DNA from: Mytilus edulis
Taxonomy: Eukaryota > Mollusca > Bivalvia > Mytilida > Mytilidae
NCBI RefSeq assembly: GCF_963676685.1
Contig: NC_092357.1
Span: 21,356,647 to 21,420,646 of the forward strand
Length of the DNA stretch: 64,000 nt
Direction: 5' to 3'
Of the stretch, positions 47,631 through 59,730 are shown piece by piece. The first letter of the stretch is position 1; each line of letters starts with the position of its first letter. Made by a program: the position numbers and the translations under genes. The notes under the pieces were generated by a model. That model did not search any database, was not told the origin of the DNA, and was given only the letters and a program-made list of their open reading frames with translations.

Positions 47631-48075
47631 AAACCACTGTTCGTCGCATGTTGCCTTTAGCTGAAGAATATCAGACTGATGGTTTAAAGAAAAGGATCGA
47701 ACAGTTTCTTGTCAAGAGTGTTCTGTCAAATCCGATTTGATATGATCTGAACGAATTATCGTTAAAATTCTTGAAGCGGAAAGGTACAAACTAAATGCCT
47801 ACCTGTATGCCTACATATCTGTTGCATCTCGGAAAACATTTTGCAGTTTGACAAAAAGTCCAAAGTTTAAGGAAATATCTCAAGATACACAGCTTAAGAT
47901 TAGTTATAAACGATGGGTTGATATCGATGAAATGTACAACAAGGCTGTACTTGTAAACCCTAAGTACGTAGCATATTTTCTGAAACATGACACATATTGT
48001 GGGGCACCAAAGGAATACGAAATAGATATAAACGATGTTGGTAAGAAATTAAAGCCATACATGCAAACTAACTGA
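47631..48075 (+). pseudogene. BTB/BACK-domain gene fragment with stop and frameshift
   Basis: An acceptor TTTATTTTTAG ends at 47630. The following frame reads TVRRMLPLAEEYQTDGLKKR then IEQFLVKSVL, the C-terminal helices of a BTB/POZ domain as in bivalve BTB proteins. A TGA at 47738-47740 and a frame change about 20 bp later precede IIVKILEAERYKLNAYLYAY and ISVASRKTF, which resembles a BACK-like helical region, running to a TGA at 48073-48075. No upstream exon with the rest of the BTB fold is present between 44953 and 47630. A broken or duplicated terminal exon is most likely; if both lesions were assembly errors it could be a real last exon. BTB-BACK proteins usually act as substrate adaptors of CUL3 ligases. 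Confidence 0.6.
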
Positions 48076-48899
48076 TTGGTTTTTCTAGGAGAATTAATAT
48101 AAAGATTTCTTTATCTTATTTCATTTGAACGTGAACAAGTTTCAAATTACAATTTAAAACATTATGACGAAGACGCTTTAACATGTTTAATATGTATACA
48201 AATGTGTTCTTGTTAGTGTACAACAAATCATCGCGTCTGGAAATTTGATGATCCTTTATTGTGGCTACCTGTACTTCTAAAGTACAACCAAACTTTGTTT
48301 CATCTGTTATTCAAGTGCCTTTAAACTGTGTGTGCTTTCAACTAGTTTTTGAACGTAAATTATTAGCTTTTGTAATAACGCAAATTGAATGATAAAATAC
48401 ATTATTTCTTGAGTGTTAAAACAGTATTTTGTAACAAAAAAATAGTGTTTTGCTGGTGATTTTTCAACTCATTTGGTTCCCGTGCCTTCTTCCACAAATT
48501 CCAAATAGTTCTGATAGAATTGAAATCTGGATTACAAATTTATTTGGTGCAACCTGTATAACAGTCCAGGCGATTATTTATTCGTGTAATATTATTTGGA
48601 TGGGTAATATTACTTTAACAAGTAATTTTACCTTTATTACGAATATTTGTAATATAGACGAGTAGAAAGCGTTATCTCCCTTTACTCATAGATTGTTTCG
48701 ACTATTACATCTATGTTTCGACAGACGCAGGCAAGTTAGTAAAGGGAAAGTTATCAAATAAATAATCTTTATTACAAAACATGAAACCCTGGCGCGTTAA
48801 AATGTAAACAATTTAGTACAGATAAACAAAGCAAGTAAAATTAACAAATATAACACTTCTTTTCGTTATGATCTGCCAATAAAAGGTTACATGACGTAA
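48076..48899. other. AT-rich intergenic sequence
   Basis: No gene or recognised repeat; includes the TAA that begins the target duplication of the following MITE. Confidence 0.5.
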
Positions 48900-49183
48900 G
48901 GGAGCTACCATTTAATTTTTATGGGGGGGCTAGGATGAAATTTGAAAAAAATAGACAGGACAGGAGTTTTGAGTAAAATAAAAAGGCAGGATGAGACACT
49001 TGCAAAAAAAAAAGTCAGGACGACAATTTAGGTAAAAAAAGTCAGGAAAACTAAAAAAAAAAAAAAAAGGCAGGACCGAACAGAGTGAAAAATAAAAAGG
49101 CAGGACAGAGATTACAGCTAAAAAAAAATGCAGGACAAAATTTTTCATCCTAGCCCCCCCATAAAAATCAAATGGTAGCTCCC
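48900..49183. mobile_element. Harbinger-type MITE, GGGAGCTACC family, copy 2
   Basis: Same termini and GGCAGGAC ladder as the copy at 25576-25877, with TAA on both sides (48897-48899 and 49184-49186). Here both TIRs have a run of seven G/C. Confidence 0.9.
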
Positions 49184-49186
49184 TAA

Positions 49187-50034
49187 TGCTGCGTATATTA
49201 TTATCTGATTTGATATTGTCAGTATCTGACGGGTCGCAAGGAAATTTTAACGGAAGAGGGTTTAGTATATACCTACTGTAGGGAACATTATTGTATGTAT
49301 ATGAGAGAAGTTGTTTATCAGAGATTTGAAAAGAATAACTTCAGTTGTTCAGGATTTAAAAAAGAGAAATGCATAATATAATGGATTGATTTCGGAAAAT
49401 ATGATAAGCAGTGTTTGATTTATACATAATACTTTAAAACAATACGCGACATAAGTCGTCAGTCAGCTTTTATCAATGTAGGATTTTTCAACAATTACAC
49501 ATGCAAATTACCTCAGTATTATGAAGGTTGTAATTAAACATAAATTAGACAAATGCAAATATCTATCATCATTACCATATTCTCCGGATAAAATATCATA
49601 TTAAGACAAAAACTGGCGAGGTACGGACTGGCACAGGAATATGTTGAAGGTCTAAACTAGATTTTTTTTTAAATCTCAATTTAATCATAAATAAACGAAT
49701 TTAACTATTTTAATATTATGATAAAATTGAGAATGAAAATTTGGGAATATTTCAAAGAGACAACAACTCGACCAGATAAGAGAACAGCCGAAGGCCACCA
49801 ATGGGTCTTCAACGAAGATGTAATGCGCATGTCTGAAAGAGGAAGTAGGTCAAACTTTGGGCTCCCGAAAAATATTAATTTTTCACTAAATTCACGATAT
49901 TTATCTTTATCTAGATCATAGAAATCAGCTTGAATTCATTAAATACACATACTTTTCAAAAATTACTGCTTAAATACATTTAAATCAAAAAACTTAAAAA
50001 CTGTCAAATTTGACAGTTGCTACCGCCAAATTAA
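49187..50034. other. Intergenic sequence with a mytilid repeat fragment
   Basis: No gene. 49722-49830 (TTGAGAATGAAAATTTGGG, then AAAGAGACAACAACTCGACC and GCCGAAGGCCACCAATGGG) is the complement strand of the end of the repeat seen at 24600-24750. The small open frame across it is not a gene. Confidence 0.55.
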
Positions 50035-50773
50035 GGTTTATGTACCCTTCTGTAGCCATTTTTGTACGAATTTTTCAAACCTCAATTGTATCAAAACTAC
50101 AGATATAATGAATAATAGAGATAGGCCATTTTATACATATTCCAAGGGGAAACTTGATGCAAAGCATTATTTTTTACTGTTCCATTGCATTTAATAGAAA
50201 AAGAGGACTTTGTGGCAAATAAATCAAGATTTTTATAGAAAATCCACAGCCTTTAATACAAAGATTTTTGTTATAAAATTTGAAACATAAATTACTCACT
50301 TGATTTTCTATGATGTGCTAGTGTTTATTTTTTACAAAAAGTTCTAAGTAACCTGTAAATTTCAAAACACCTCGTGCTGAGTCACTAAAGTCGAGCGCAC
50401 CCTAAAAGGTGTACTTGATTTTGGCCATATTTATACTTGTCTTAACCAATAACTACATTTATAAACTTGTTTTAAGGAAATCAATGCTAGCACTGCATGC
50501 AATAATCCTATATCTATCAGTCATCAAATTGCCAAATATGAGAGTACAAGGATAAAGGCTGTGGATTTTCTATAAAAATCTTGATTTATTTGCCACAAAG
50601 TCCTCTTTTTCTATTAAATGCAATGGAACAGTAAAAAATAATGCTTTGCATCAAGTTTCCCCTTGGAATATGTATAAAATGGCCTATCTCTATTATTCAT
50701 TATATCTGTAGTTTTGATACAATTGAAGTTTGAAAAGTTCGTACAAAAATGGCTACAGAAGGGTACATAAACC
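50035..50773. mobile_element. TTAA-flanked foldback element, copy 2 (intact arms)
   Basis: GGTTTATGTACCCTTCTG to its complement, bounded by TTAA (50031-50034 and 50774-50777). The two arms of about 230 bp are near-perfect inverted repeats, so a transcript would fold into a long hairpin. The middle (about 50265-50540) is nonrepetitive. Nearly identical to the copy at 26742-27364 except for that copy's 116-bp deletion. Confidence 0.88.
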
Positions 50774-50955
50774 TTAATCATGTGACCATTAAAAACCGTA
50801 AAACCGGAAGTAAACAAACTTATCACGTTCTATCCAAAACCAAACAGGCTAAACCAAGAGACAGTAACCTTGCATCCTTGAGTCGCCCAAGGAACGAAGA
50901 TTAACACTGTAAGTCTACCTGTATTAACATCCTTCTATTTTCAGACATGATTTTC

Positions 50956-50973
50956 TTCCGCTTTAAAGCGGAA
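50956..50973. promoter_or_regulatory. Perfect 18-bp palindrome upstream of the hAT-like gene
   Basis: TTCCGCTTTAAAGCGGAA, 217 bp before the start codon, followed at once by another TTCCGCTTT half site, inside a stretch rich in TCCG words (50950-51075). It could be a binding site for a dimeric factor or a remnant of transposon end sequence; no function is shown. Confidence 0.35.
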
Positions 50974-51189
50974 TTCCGCTTTTTGACTTGTCCGTGTCCG
51001 ATTTTTTTTTTAACTTTCCGTTTTTTCGTTTTTTATGTCAGATCCGTTTTTTACACAAGTCCGCTCCGTTTCCGGTTTAATATTTTACTTCAATCTGTAA
51101 AAAGCGATATGATTGGTTAATATATTCTTATCTCCCAATGAAGGATCGGATTACAAGCGGTATTAAATATCACTTTCGCTTTCAACAAC

Positions 51190-54100
51190 ATGGCTTCCAA
51201 TGTTGTTGAACGCGATTTTGACACAAAATTATTAGATAAAGGGTTGAAAAATGTGTGGAAATGGGAATGGCTTGAGCGGAAAGTAGACAAAGAACTTGTT
51301 GGTCGATTCATTAGGAAGATTAATGTAAGAGGAGTTGCACATTGTAACTTGTGTAGGAAAGACATTAATTATTCCAGTCGAGGATGGAAGAGTCTGGAAC
51401 AGCATCTCCTGAAAAAAGTGCTCCAAGACAACTTGAAAATCCGTAGCTCAAACTACAGCCTTTCTGGTAAGTACATTTTATTATATTTCATCTTTCTCTC
51501 ATGCAAAGAAGTATGTTCTTTTAGGATAAGGAGAACTGTCCTGCTTCCTTGTGTAAACTTCTTTCTTCATTGCCCAAACTTTGATGGTCCTAGTAGAGAA
51601 TTTAGTGAATTGAAAAATGAATATTCTAGGGACCGTTATGCCCAAATTTTCCTTGGGTCTGGACTTAGTTTTTTTTTGCTATTAATCTTTAAAAAAGTGG
51701 TTGAAGGCTTTGTGCATTTATTTATAAAAAATATATCAGGCAGTTGAGATGAATAGTCTCCGTTTTCATGGTTTAAATTTAATTTGACAATAATATTTTT
51801 CATTGTACACATTGACATGAATATGTTTTGTTTCAGGCGCATTTGGAAAAGCTAAAGAGACAGAACAAGTACCGTATGGTATCCATCCAATGTTTAAAGC
51901 CAGTGCCAAAATTCAAGAACCTGCACCAGTAGCTATTACACCACTGAATGACAGAATAGTGAATGCAGAATCAATGGTTTTATCATTTGTGGCAGAGAAC
52001 TCACTGTCCTTTTCACTTGTTCCTGGACTGATAGACCTATCAAAAACTTTGGCCAGGGATAAAAAGGCATTAGACTCATTGAACATGAACAGGACAACTG
52101 CTTCTTACAAAACTAGGTTTGGTGTTGGAAAAACATTCCAAGATAATGTGATAGAGGAAATGAGGTCCAATCAGTTTTCTCTAAACATGGACGAATCAAC
52201 CAGTTCAAATTTTCAGAAGGTTCTGACAATTCTTGTTAGCTATTTCTGTTCAGTGAAAAATGAAGTTGTCATTCATCACTTTAAATCAGTGACATGTATT
52301 AAAGTCAATAGTGAATCACTGTTTAAGAAATTGGTAACACTCATGGAAGAAAACAGTATACCATGGACAAATCTAATGTCTGTTTTGATGGACTCCTGCA
52401 ATGTGATGCGTGGGTCAAAATCAGGACTTGAAACCAGGATAAGGACGGACAAGGCACCTCATTTGTTAGATGTTGATGGGGATGTGTGTCATCATGTTCA
52501 CAATGCAGCAAAGGCATTCTGTAAGCCATTCAAGTCCTTCATTGAACTTCTGTATTATGACTTGTTCAGCGACTTCAAGTGGTCACCAGATCTTAGAGAG
52601 ATGTTTCAAGAGATTTGTATAATGCTTAACATTAAGTATACAATGCCACAGAGATATGTCAGTCATAGATGGCTATCTGTATACGATGTAACCTTAGACA
52701 CTTTAAGGCTCTTTGATGCATTGACAGTGTTTTATTTCCCCCTGCTAACTGAATCAGAGAGAGTCAAGTATCTACCTACAATTGTAGAAGTGTACCACAG
52801 GCTAGGAGTATCACAGTCTTCTAGAGAAAGAATATCAGAAATTAGAAAGGTATTACAGTTAATGCAAAAGTTTTTTGTTTGAATTTTTCAACATTTAATT
52901 TTTTTTAACTACAAAGTAATTTAAAACTGCATCAGTCGCATGATATTAACTTTTAACAGTACTTGTTTGTTTATGTGCATGATGTTTAATTTTGAAATTT
53001 TAATTTGACTTAACCATTTTAATTAACATTGTAAATGCAGCGTAAATTAATGATTGATTTAACAATTTTATTTTCAGTGATGCATATTGTTTTGATTAGA
53101 AGTGCAGCATGTTGTTGTTTTTAACAGTTATTTTTTTCAGTTGAGCATGTTTGTTTAATTTAACAATTTTATTTTCAGTTCAGCATGATCCTTCCCTAAC
53201 TTCAGATCCATAGTCTATTGGTGAGTAATGTTTCATTTCTATGCCAATATAGTCAGGAAACTTGAATAATATGAGATGTTCATTCAATCTTTTCTTAGAA
53301 TTCTTTTATCAAAAGTTGGAAGAGTTAATATTGGGATTTCTTTATTTATATTTTAGCAATTAACTACAATTATAAATAAACCAAAATGATGTATTTCCAA
53401 AATAAACATATTTTATCAATTATATTATTTTCATTTGATGAAATGAAATTAAATATGTATCTATTGTAAATTGTATGTATTTTGAGATCTTTTAAAAGTA
53501 TTTTGAGGTCAGACTATATTTTTTCCAGGACCTTACCCAGAAACAGCTAACAAAAGAGGGCAGAGACAGAAAAGATAGAATCATTAATAAGATTTTTACA
53601 GAGAGAACATTATCAAAGATGGTTATGGGACTTTACTCATCAGTATTTCCTCTGTTGAAGAACTTTGTTTTACTGTTTGAGATGAAGGAGCCTCTCATCC
53701 ACCAACTCCATGAAGAACAGGTATGTGTATGATATAAATTGTCAAATTCTACACCACAAATAAATATTTTCATTGGATTTCTGGTTGATGGTATTTTAAA
53801 AGTTTCTACCAATAAATTGTGATAGTGTTTTCTGAATGTTGTATGTTTTTATAGTATGAGTAATTTTGTGCATTTGACACATAACTTTACTTTTACACAT
53901 GTTGATTGCAGTTTAATTTCCCAATTTTACTTTACAGGTGAAATTATTCAAAGAATTTCTTGGTTGTTATGTTAAACCAGAAGTAATCCTATTGGGGACA
54001 TCTTCTCTTAAATTGAAAAAACTTGACATAAAGACTACAGGGAATTTGTTAAAACCAGAGAGGATGTTTTTGGGAGCTAAAGCTACTAAGCTGATCCAGA

Positions 54101-55180
54101 GCTTGTCCACAAGAGACCATGTTGTTAAAACTTTCCTGAAACAGGTATATATTTTTATATTTTTAAAGCTGTTCCTTTGACATGTATTTGTTATTTTATA
54201 TGAGCACATATATGAACTGCTTTTGGATAACTATGGTGCTTGAAATATTTGTTATATCAAATGCTGATTGTATATTTTAAATATATCTGAATCAGTTAAT
54301 TTTATTTTTTAGATTTTAAAAAAAATATATATAAGTAACTAAATAGAATTGATGATATCTGATGATATAAACATTGTGTTGCTGAAAGAAATGTTTTTTT
54401 TTTCAATCATATTAAATTATAAAAAAATGTTTACCATTTCAGGTAGAGGAAGCTTATACTGCCTGTGGAAAGACATTACAGGAAAAACTTGCTCTGAGTA
54501 ACACTTTCCTCAAAGCAGTTTCAGCCATTCATCCTGATGCTAGTGGACATTCAATCACTCTGACATTCTTGCAGAAACTTCCAAATTTGGCTCCAAATGT
54601 TTTAAAAGAGGAAGAAACTAACACATACGATTTAGAAATTAGAAAATATCAAACTGATGACCTTCCTGAATTTGAAGATGGAACCAGAATTGACCATTGG
54701 TGGGGTAAAGATGACATCAGGAAAAGATATCCATGTCTCTGCAAAATGGTGAGGTCTTTACTGTCATGTTTTCATGGGCCTCAAGTAGAATCTTCCTTCA
54801 ACATCATGAATGACATCATAGACAATAAGTCTGGAAGAATCAATATTGAGACATACAATGCAATTCAAAACATTAAGTATAGTCTCAAAGCCTGTGAAAA
54901 GGGTGCAATTACCTTTCACAACAAGAAAGATTTTCTTCATGAAGGCATAGATCCAAAACTTGTTAGAAACATGAGGACATCATGCAAGCAATATAAGCTT
55001 GAGTTAGAGATGAAAAGAAGTGCTCTAGAAGAGAAAAAGAAGAGGTTGAATGTAACAACAAAGACAGCAATGGTTACAAAGAGGAAAGCTAAAGAACTGT
55101 GTGCTAAAGCAGCCAAGAAAGCAAGAAAAACTCATCAGCAATGTATTGCAAGAGGGTCAAGTATTGCAAAGAAAAACTAG
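51190..55180 (+). CDS. hAT-transposase-derived gene, five exons, 808 aa
   Basis: Exons 51190-51466, 51837-52849, 53529-53720, 53938-54144 and 54443-55180 have GT..AG borders and compatible phases, giving 2,427 nt (809 codons with stop). N-terminus: a degenerate zinc finger, C52-x2-C55-x16-H72 (HCNLCRKDINYSSRGWKSL), with no obvious last histidine. RNase H-like core: D211 in LNMDESTS, D278 in SVLMDSCNVMRGS, CHHVHN at 310-315, RW at 371-372. C-terminal hAT dimerisation region: HWWGKDD (648-654), RKRYPCLCKMVRSLLS, then E679 in QVESSFNIMND, where the catalytic E of hAT enzymes lies. The Lys/Arg-rich tail suggests a nuclear protein. Multiple introns, no disabling lesion and no TIRs found suggest a domesticated gene or a young spliced hAT. 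It resembles KIAA1586/ZBED-type proteins in layout; that name is only a comparison. Confidence 0.82.
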
Positions 55181-55640
55181 GATGAACATTCATGTACATA
55201 TGTGTATATATATCTGTATATATGATGTTAACACTGTTTTTATATAAAATGGAGATTGTACATACTCTTTTAAAGAAGTTTTGCCTTGTCTTTGATGGAT
55301 TGCCTAGTGTTGTATAAAAAATTAAATGTGGCTCTGTCTACATTGTATGTGAGACTATGGATGTTGATATTTTGTAAGTAACCATCAGTTCATTATTATT
55401 TTTTAAATAAGAGTTTTAACCTAAACCAGAACAAATATATAGAAAACAGGATGATTCAGGTTCTTCATGGCTTATGTTAAATATTCACATATTATATTAT
55501 TTTCTACTTTTCTTTGAAATTTTTTGCAAAAAAAAGAAATTTATTTAAAAAATGCACTGTAAAATGATGTTTTCCAGCTTTCAAATTTAGTGCCAGGAGA
55601 GGCCAGAATCCAGGATTTTGCACCATTTTACCCCAGAGCT

Positions 55641-55723
55641 TCTGGGGGCCTTAAGCGGCCCCCAGACCCCTCGCCGTAAGGGCACCTCGCTTCGCGAGGT
55701 GCATTGACTCACTTCGTGAGTCA
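55641..55723. repeat. Three consecutive perfect hairpins
   Basis: Hairpin 1: TCTGGGGGCC-TTAAGC-GGCCCCCAGA (55641-55666, 10-bp stem). Hairpin 2: GCACCTCGC-TTC-GCGAGGTGC (55682-55702, 9 bp). Hairpin 3: TGACTCAC-TTC-GTGAGTCA (55705-55723, 8 bp). They lie 460 bp after the stop codon of the hAT-like gene and just before the LINE. They may be part of that gene's 3' UTR or a remnant of its ancestral transposon. Confidence 0.9.
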
Positions 55724-55761
55724 GAGTTTTGGAATTCAAAATTTTCAGTTTTTTTTTTTAA

Positions 55762-57927
55762 ATGCCAGAATCATGTCTGTATTTTCTATCTTTTTTACCA
55801 ACTGTCTCAAACAGCATGAATACAATTAAAACTATACTTGCAACAGTCCTACTCATGACTTGCATTGGAAAATCGTTAAATTTAGATATGCATAATTACT
55901 GCAAAACTGTAAACATGGCAAACAACACACATGTTCAGCTCAACAGTGAAGCTCCAGATCGATCTTGGTCAGTAACCTTGTCATCTCAAGAACCAAGTAA
56001 GTCAAACATTTCTTCACTTATGCTTAACATACAGGCAAAGAAATCATTGATAAAATATGACAAACTAGTACTTATGTACTTATGTAGTCTGCTACTTACC
56101 AACTCATATGCCCCTGAACCAAACCCAGGGCCACGTACACCAAAATATCCTTGTGGAACATGCACTCGTGCAGTCACATGGAAAACTGAAGCTGTCTGCT
56201 GTGACAGCTGCGGACAGTGGTATCACATCAACTGCCAACAAATTAATCGCTCCATGTATGAAATATTAGGAAACAGTAACATCTCATGGGAATGCGTCAA
56301 CTGTGGCATGCCAAATTTTTCCACAACCTTTTTCAACACCACAATTGAGACATCAAACAGTTATTCAGAATTAGACATAAGTAACGAGCCAAATGGTGTG
56401 GATAACATCGGGCCACCAAATTTTACATCTTCACCCTTACCAAAAAACCAGGAGAAATACAGAAATAACAAAAACAAACCTAATCCATGTAAAACACCAC
56501 TGAGAACACTTACCATCAATTTTCAGTCTATGAAAAATAAAAAGCCTGAAATAGAACAAATAATTGAATCTTGTGAACCAGACATAATTTATGGCACAGA
56601 AACCTGGCTCTCAAATACTATATCACCATACGAGTATATATCACCATCAAAGTACACCGTATACAACAAAAATAGAAAAGATGGATATGGAGGAGTACTA
56701 CTAGCAGTATCAAATAAATACGTATCATCACTAGTAAATGAATTTGATACAGATTGTGAAATAATTTGGGCAAAAATAACATCACCAAATAGTAAAACGC
56801 TCTACTTAGGTGCCTACTATAGACCACCTTCAGATAAAGGGGAATCATTAGAAAACATGGGTATCTCTCTTAATAATGCATGCAAGAAAACAAATGCAAA
56901 CATCTGGCTGAGTGGTGACTTTAATCTAGGCCACATAAACTGGGAAAAACACTTGGTATTACCAAACAAACCTGATCCAGCACTACACCAACAACTGCTT
57001 AATATTCTGGATGATAATAACCTAGCACAAGTAATTGACAAAAACACCAGAAATGACAGAACTTTAGATCTAATGTGCATGACAAACCCATCATTTATCA
57101 ACAGAGTTGAGACCCTCCCACCAATAGGAGGAAGCGACCATGATATTGTCTTTTGTGAAATCAACTTTGCTATACCAACACCAAAACAACAACCACATAA
57201 AGCACTAATATACAAAAAAGCAAACTGGGAGAACATAAAGAAAGACCTTATTCTTATATATGATCATTTAAAAACAAACAAGACAAATATGACTATCGAT
57301 GATATATGGACCACCTTTAAAACCAAAACAACAGAGACCATCAACAAAAATATACCAACTAAAGTAATTGGAAAAAAATCAAAATTACCATGGGTAAATA
57401 GAGACCTGAAAAGACTCATAAGAAAGAAAAACAAACTCTATAAAAAGAAAAGTCATGACTCTAAATACAAAAATAAATACAAAGAGATAAAGACCAAACT
57501 CCAAAAAGAGATGAGAATAGCATACTGGGCATACATCGAAAATATGATCTTTGACATCGATATAAAAGAACCAGATCAGCATTGCTTCAACAAACAACCA
57601 AAAAAGCTGTACTCTTATATAAAAAGCCAAAAAAAAGAAAACACCGGCATTGCATCCTTAAGAAGCGAAGGCACCCTCCATACAAACCCCTCTGAAAAAG
57701 CCAACATACTAAACCAACAATTTCAATCTGCTTTCACATCAGAAACTAACACAGAAATACCAACGAAAGAAGCTAGTACACACCCTAAAATGGAACTAAT
57801 TAACATCAGTCGGGAAGGTGTATACAAACTCATAAAAAACATAAACACCAATAAAGCTACAGGACCAGATACTATCGCTGGCAAAATACATCGAAATAAC
57901 CTCAGACATACTTGTAATCATTTTTGA
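55762..57927 (+). pseudogene. LINE ORF, N-terminal part: PHD finger, AP endonuclease, start of RT
   Basis: Residues 131-181 form a C4HC3 PHD finger (C131, C134, C147, C150, H155, C158, C178, C181). The AP endonuclease spans about 248-468: N252 in INFQS, catalytic E279 in TETWL, GYGGVLL, GDFN (384-387) and SDHD (457-460). A basic linker follows, then RT motif 0/1 (ANILNQQFQSAFTSE; INTNKATGPD). The frame ends at 57927 after a shift near 57886: upstream reads AGKIHRNN, the following frame reads ITSDILVIIFDKS. PHD domains are known in CR1-group LINEs. The endonuclease nicks target DNA for reverse transcription. The element would be inactive unless the single-base shift is a sequencing error. Confidence 0.88.
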
Positions 57928-59326
57928 CAAATCTCTTGAGACAGGCAAAGTACCATCAGACTGGAACCATGCAAACGTTACACCAGTATTTAAAAAAGGA
58001 GACAAACATCATCCTGGTAATTATAGACCAATCTCACTTACCTGTATCTCATGTAAATTACTTGAACATATACTAGCTAGCAATATGATGAAACATCTTG
58101 AAGCAAATAACATCCTATATGAACTACAACACGGATTTAGAGCAAAAAGATCTTGCGAATCTCAAGTAATATCTCTTATACACCAACTAGCTCAAAACAA
58201 CGATAAAAATATACAAACTGACTTAGTTATCATGGATTTTGCCAAAGCATTTGACAAAGTGCCACACAAACGCTTACTTTTCAAATTAAAACACTACGGC
58301 ATCTCTGATCAGGCAATAAACTGGATCCAATCATTTTTATCTAACAGAACTCAAACAGTCCTTCTCGAAAACACGACATCCGAAAAAATTCCAGTAACAT
58401 CAGGCGTTCCTCAGGGCACTGTACTAGGACCAATACTCTTTCTTATCTACATCAATGATTTACCTGACTACCTTAAACACAGCCAAATAAGACTCTTTGC
58501 AGACGACAGCATTATCTACCGGCCTATTACCTGCCAAAACGATTGTATTAAGCTTCAAGAAGACATAGAAGCAGCTATTAAATGGGAACACGACTGGCTC
58601 ATGTCATTCCACCCTGACAAATGTAACATCTTAAGAGTCTCAACAAAGAAAAAACAAATACACTTCTATTACAACATGCACGGTCATATCCTAGAACAAG
58701 TACAATCAGCTAAATATCTAGGCATTACAATCTCTTCAGATCTCAAATGGAACAAACATATACAACAATCAGCAGCAAAAGCAAATCAATCTTTATCTTT
58801 TGTCAGACGCAATCTAAAAATTAGTTCAAAATTAGTGAAAGAAAGAGCATATCAAACTATAGTAAGACCGAAACTCGAATACTGTTGTACCGTTTGGGAC
58901 CCATACACATCAGAAAATATATACAGACTGGAACAAGTGCAAAGAAGAGCTGCACGATATACATGCAACAGATTTCACAACACCAGCAGTGTATCTGATA
59001 TGCTTCAAAATCTGAAATGGCAAACTCTACAAGAACGAAGGCTTAAAACCAGATTACAAATGTTCCACAAAGTAATAAATAACGAAATTGCTATACCATC
59101 ACAAGATATTCTGATAAAAAGCCAGTCCAAAACAAGATCTACTCATCAATTAACATTCAGACAGCTCCAATGCAATAAAGACAGTTTTAAATTCTCATTC
59201 TTCAGCCAAACAATCAAAGACTGGAATAAACTACCACCTGAAATTTCAAACAAAACTTCTACATACAACTTTAAGGATGCACTTACCCATGAAGTACTCC
59301 TTAAAACCTTTTCTCACTTAAACTAA
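57886..59326 (+). pseudogene. LINE ORF, C-terminal part: reverse transcriptase
   Basis: Continues the preceding frame from about 57886: DKSLETGKVPSDWNHANVTP, then NYRPISLTCISCKLLEHIL, LQHGFRAKRSCESQ, the first catalytic Asp in LVIMDFAKAFDKV, TSGVPQGTVLGPILFLIYIN, and FADDS (58495-58510) with the catalytic Asp pair. The C-terminal domain includes LEYCCTVWDPYT, RRAARY and FFSQTIKDWNKLPPE, typical of CR1/L2-like LINEs. It ends at TAA 59324-59326. No other lesion is visible. Confidence 0.88.
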
Positions 59327-59526
59327 ATGTACCTATTGTTTTTATCTTAATTTAAAAAAAAAAAATAGAATAAAAAATGTAAAAATTAAAAGTTCAATAA
59401 AAATTGTAAAGCTAAAAAATAAAGAAAAATTGAAATAAATTTTAAAATGCAACCTCAATCAGGCATGCGCCAGAAAGTAATCTTCAAAATGTTGATGGTT
59501 TTCTGTAACTAAAGAAGAAGAAGAAC

Positions 59527-59730
59527 GCAGCGAGAATATCCCGCACCCGGAGGTGGTCCTTAATTGACTGGCCCTTAATACAATTGAATACTAGTTCAGT
59601 GAAAATGGACGTCACACTTAACTCCAAAACATATAAATGAAGTAAAATTAAAAATATACAAGACTAACAAAGGCCAGAGGCTCCAAAATCCCAAGCGGTT
59701 CCAGCTCTGATCAGCATACTACTCTACACT
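59527..59730 (-). repeat. Mytilid repeat fragment
   Basis: GCACCCGGAGGTGGTCCTTA, TGGACGTCACACTTAACTCC and AACAAAGGCCAGAGGCTCC match the complement of the long copy at 24223-24750. It directly follows the LINE tail, so the LINE probably inserted into this repeat. Confidence 0.65.

Larger units (their letters stand above)
55744..59526 (+). mobile_element. CR1-like non-LTR retrotransposon, nearly full length
   Basis: One long coding region with PHD finger, AP endonuclease and reverse transcriptase, then an A-rich 3' UTR (59327-59500) and a terminal (GAA)n tract at 59514-59526. The 5' end abuts a T run after the hairpin cluster. No convincing target duplication was found, as expected when target-primed insertion leaves short or variable ones. 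Coding detail is in the next two entries. Confidence 0.85.

Noticed and set aside
49718..49921. 67-codon frame starting MIKLRMKIWEYFKETTTRPD
   Set aside because: It translates the reverse strand of the common mytilid repeat.
54200..54440. Extra exon between exons 4 and 5 of the hAT-like gene
   Set aside because: The interval is AT-rich with stops in all frames, and exons 4 and 5 already join in phase across the conserved-looking sites.
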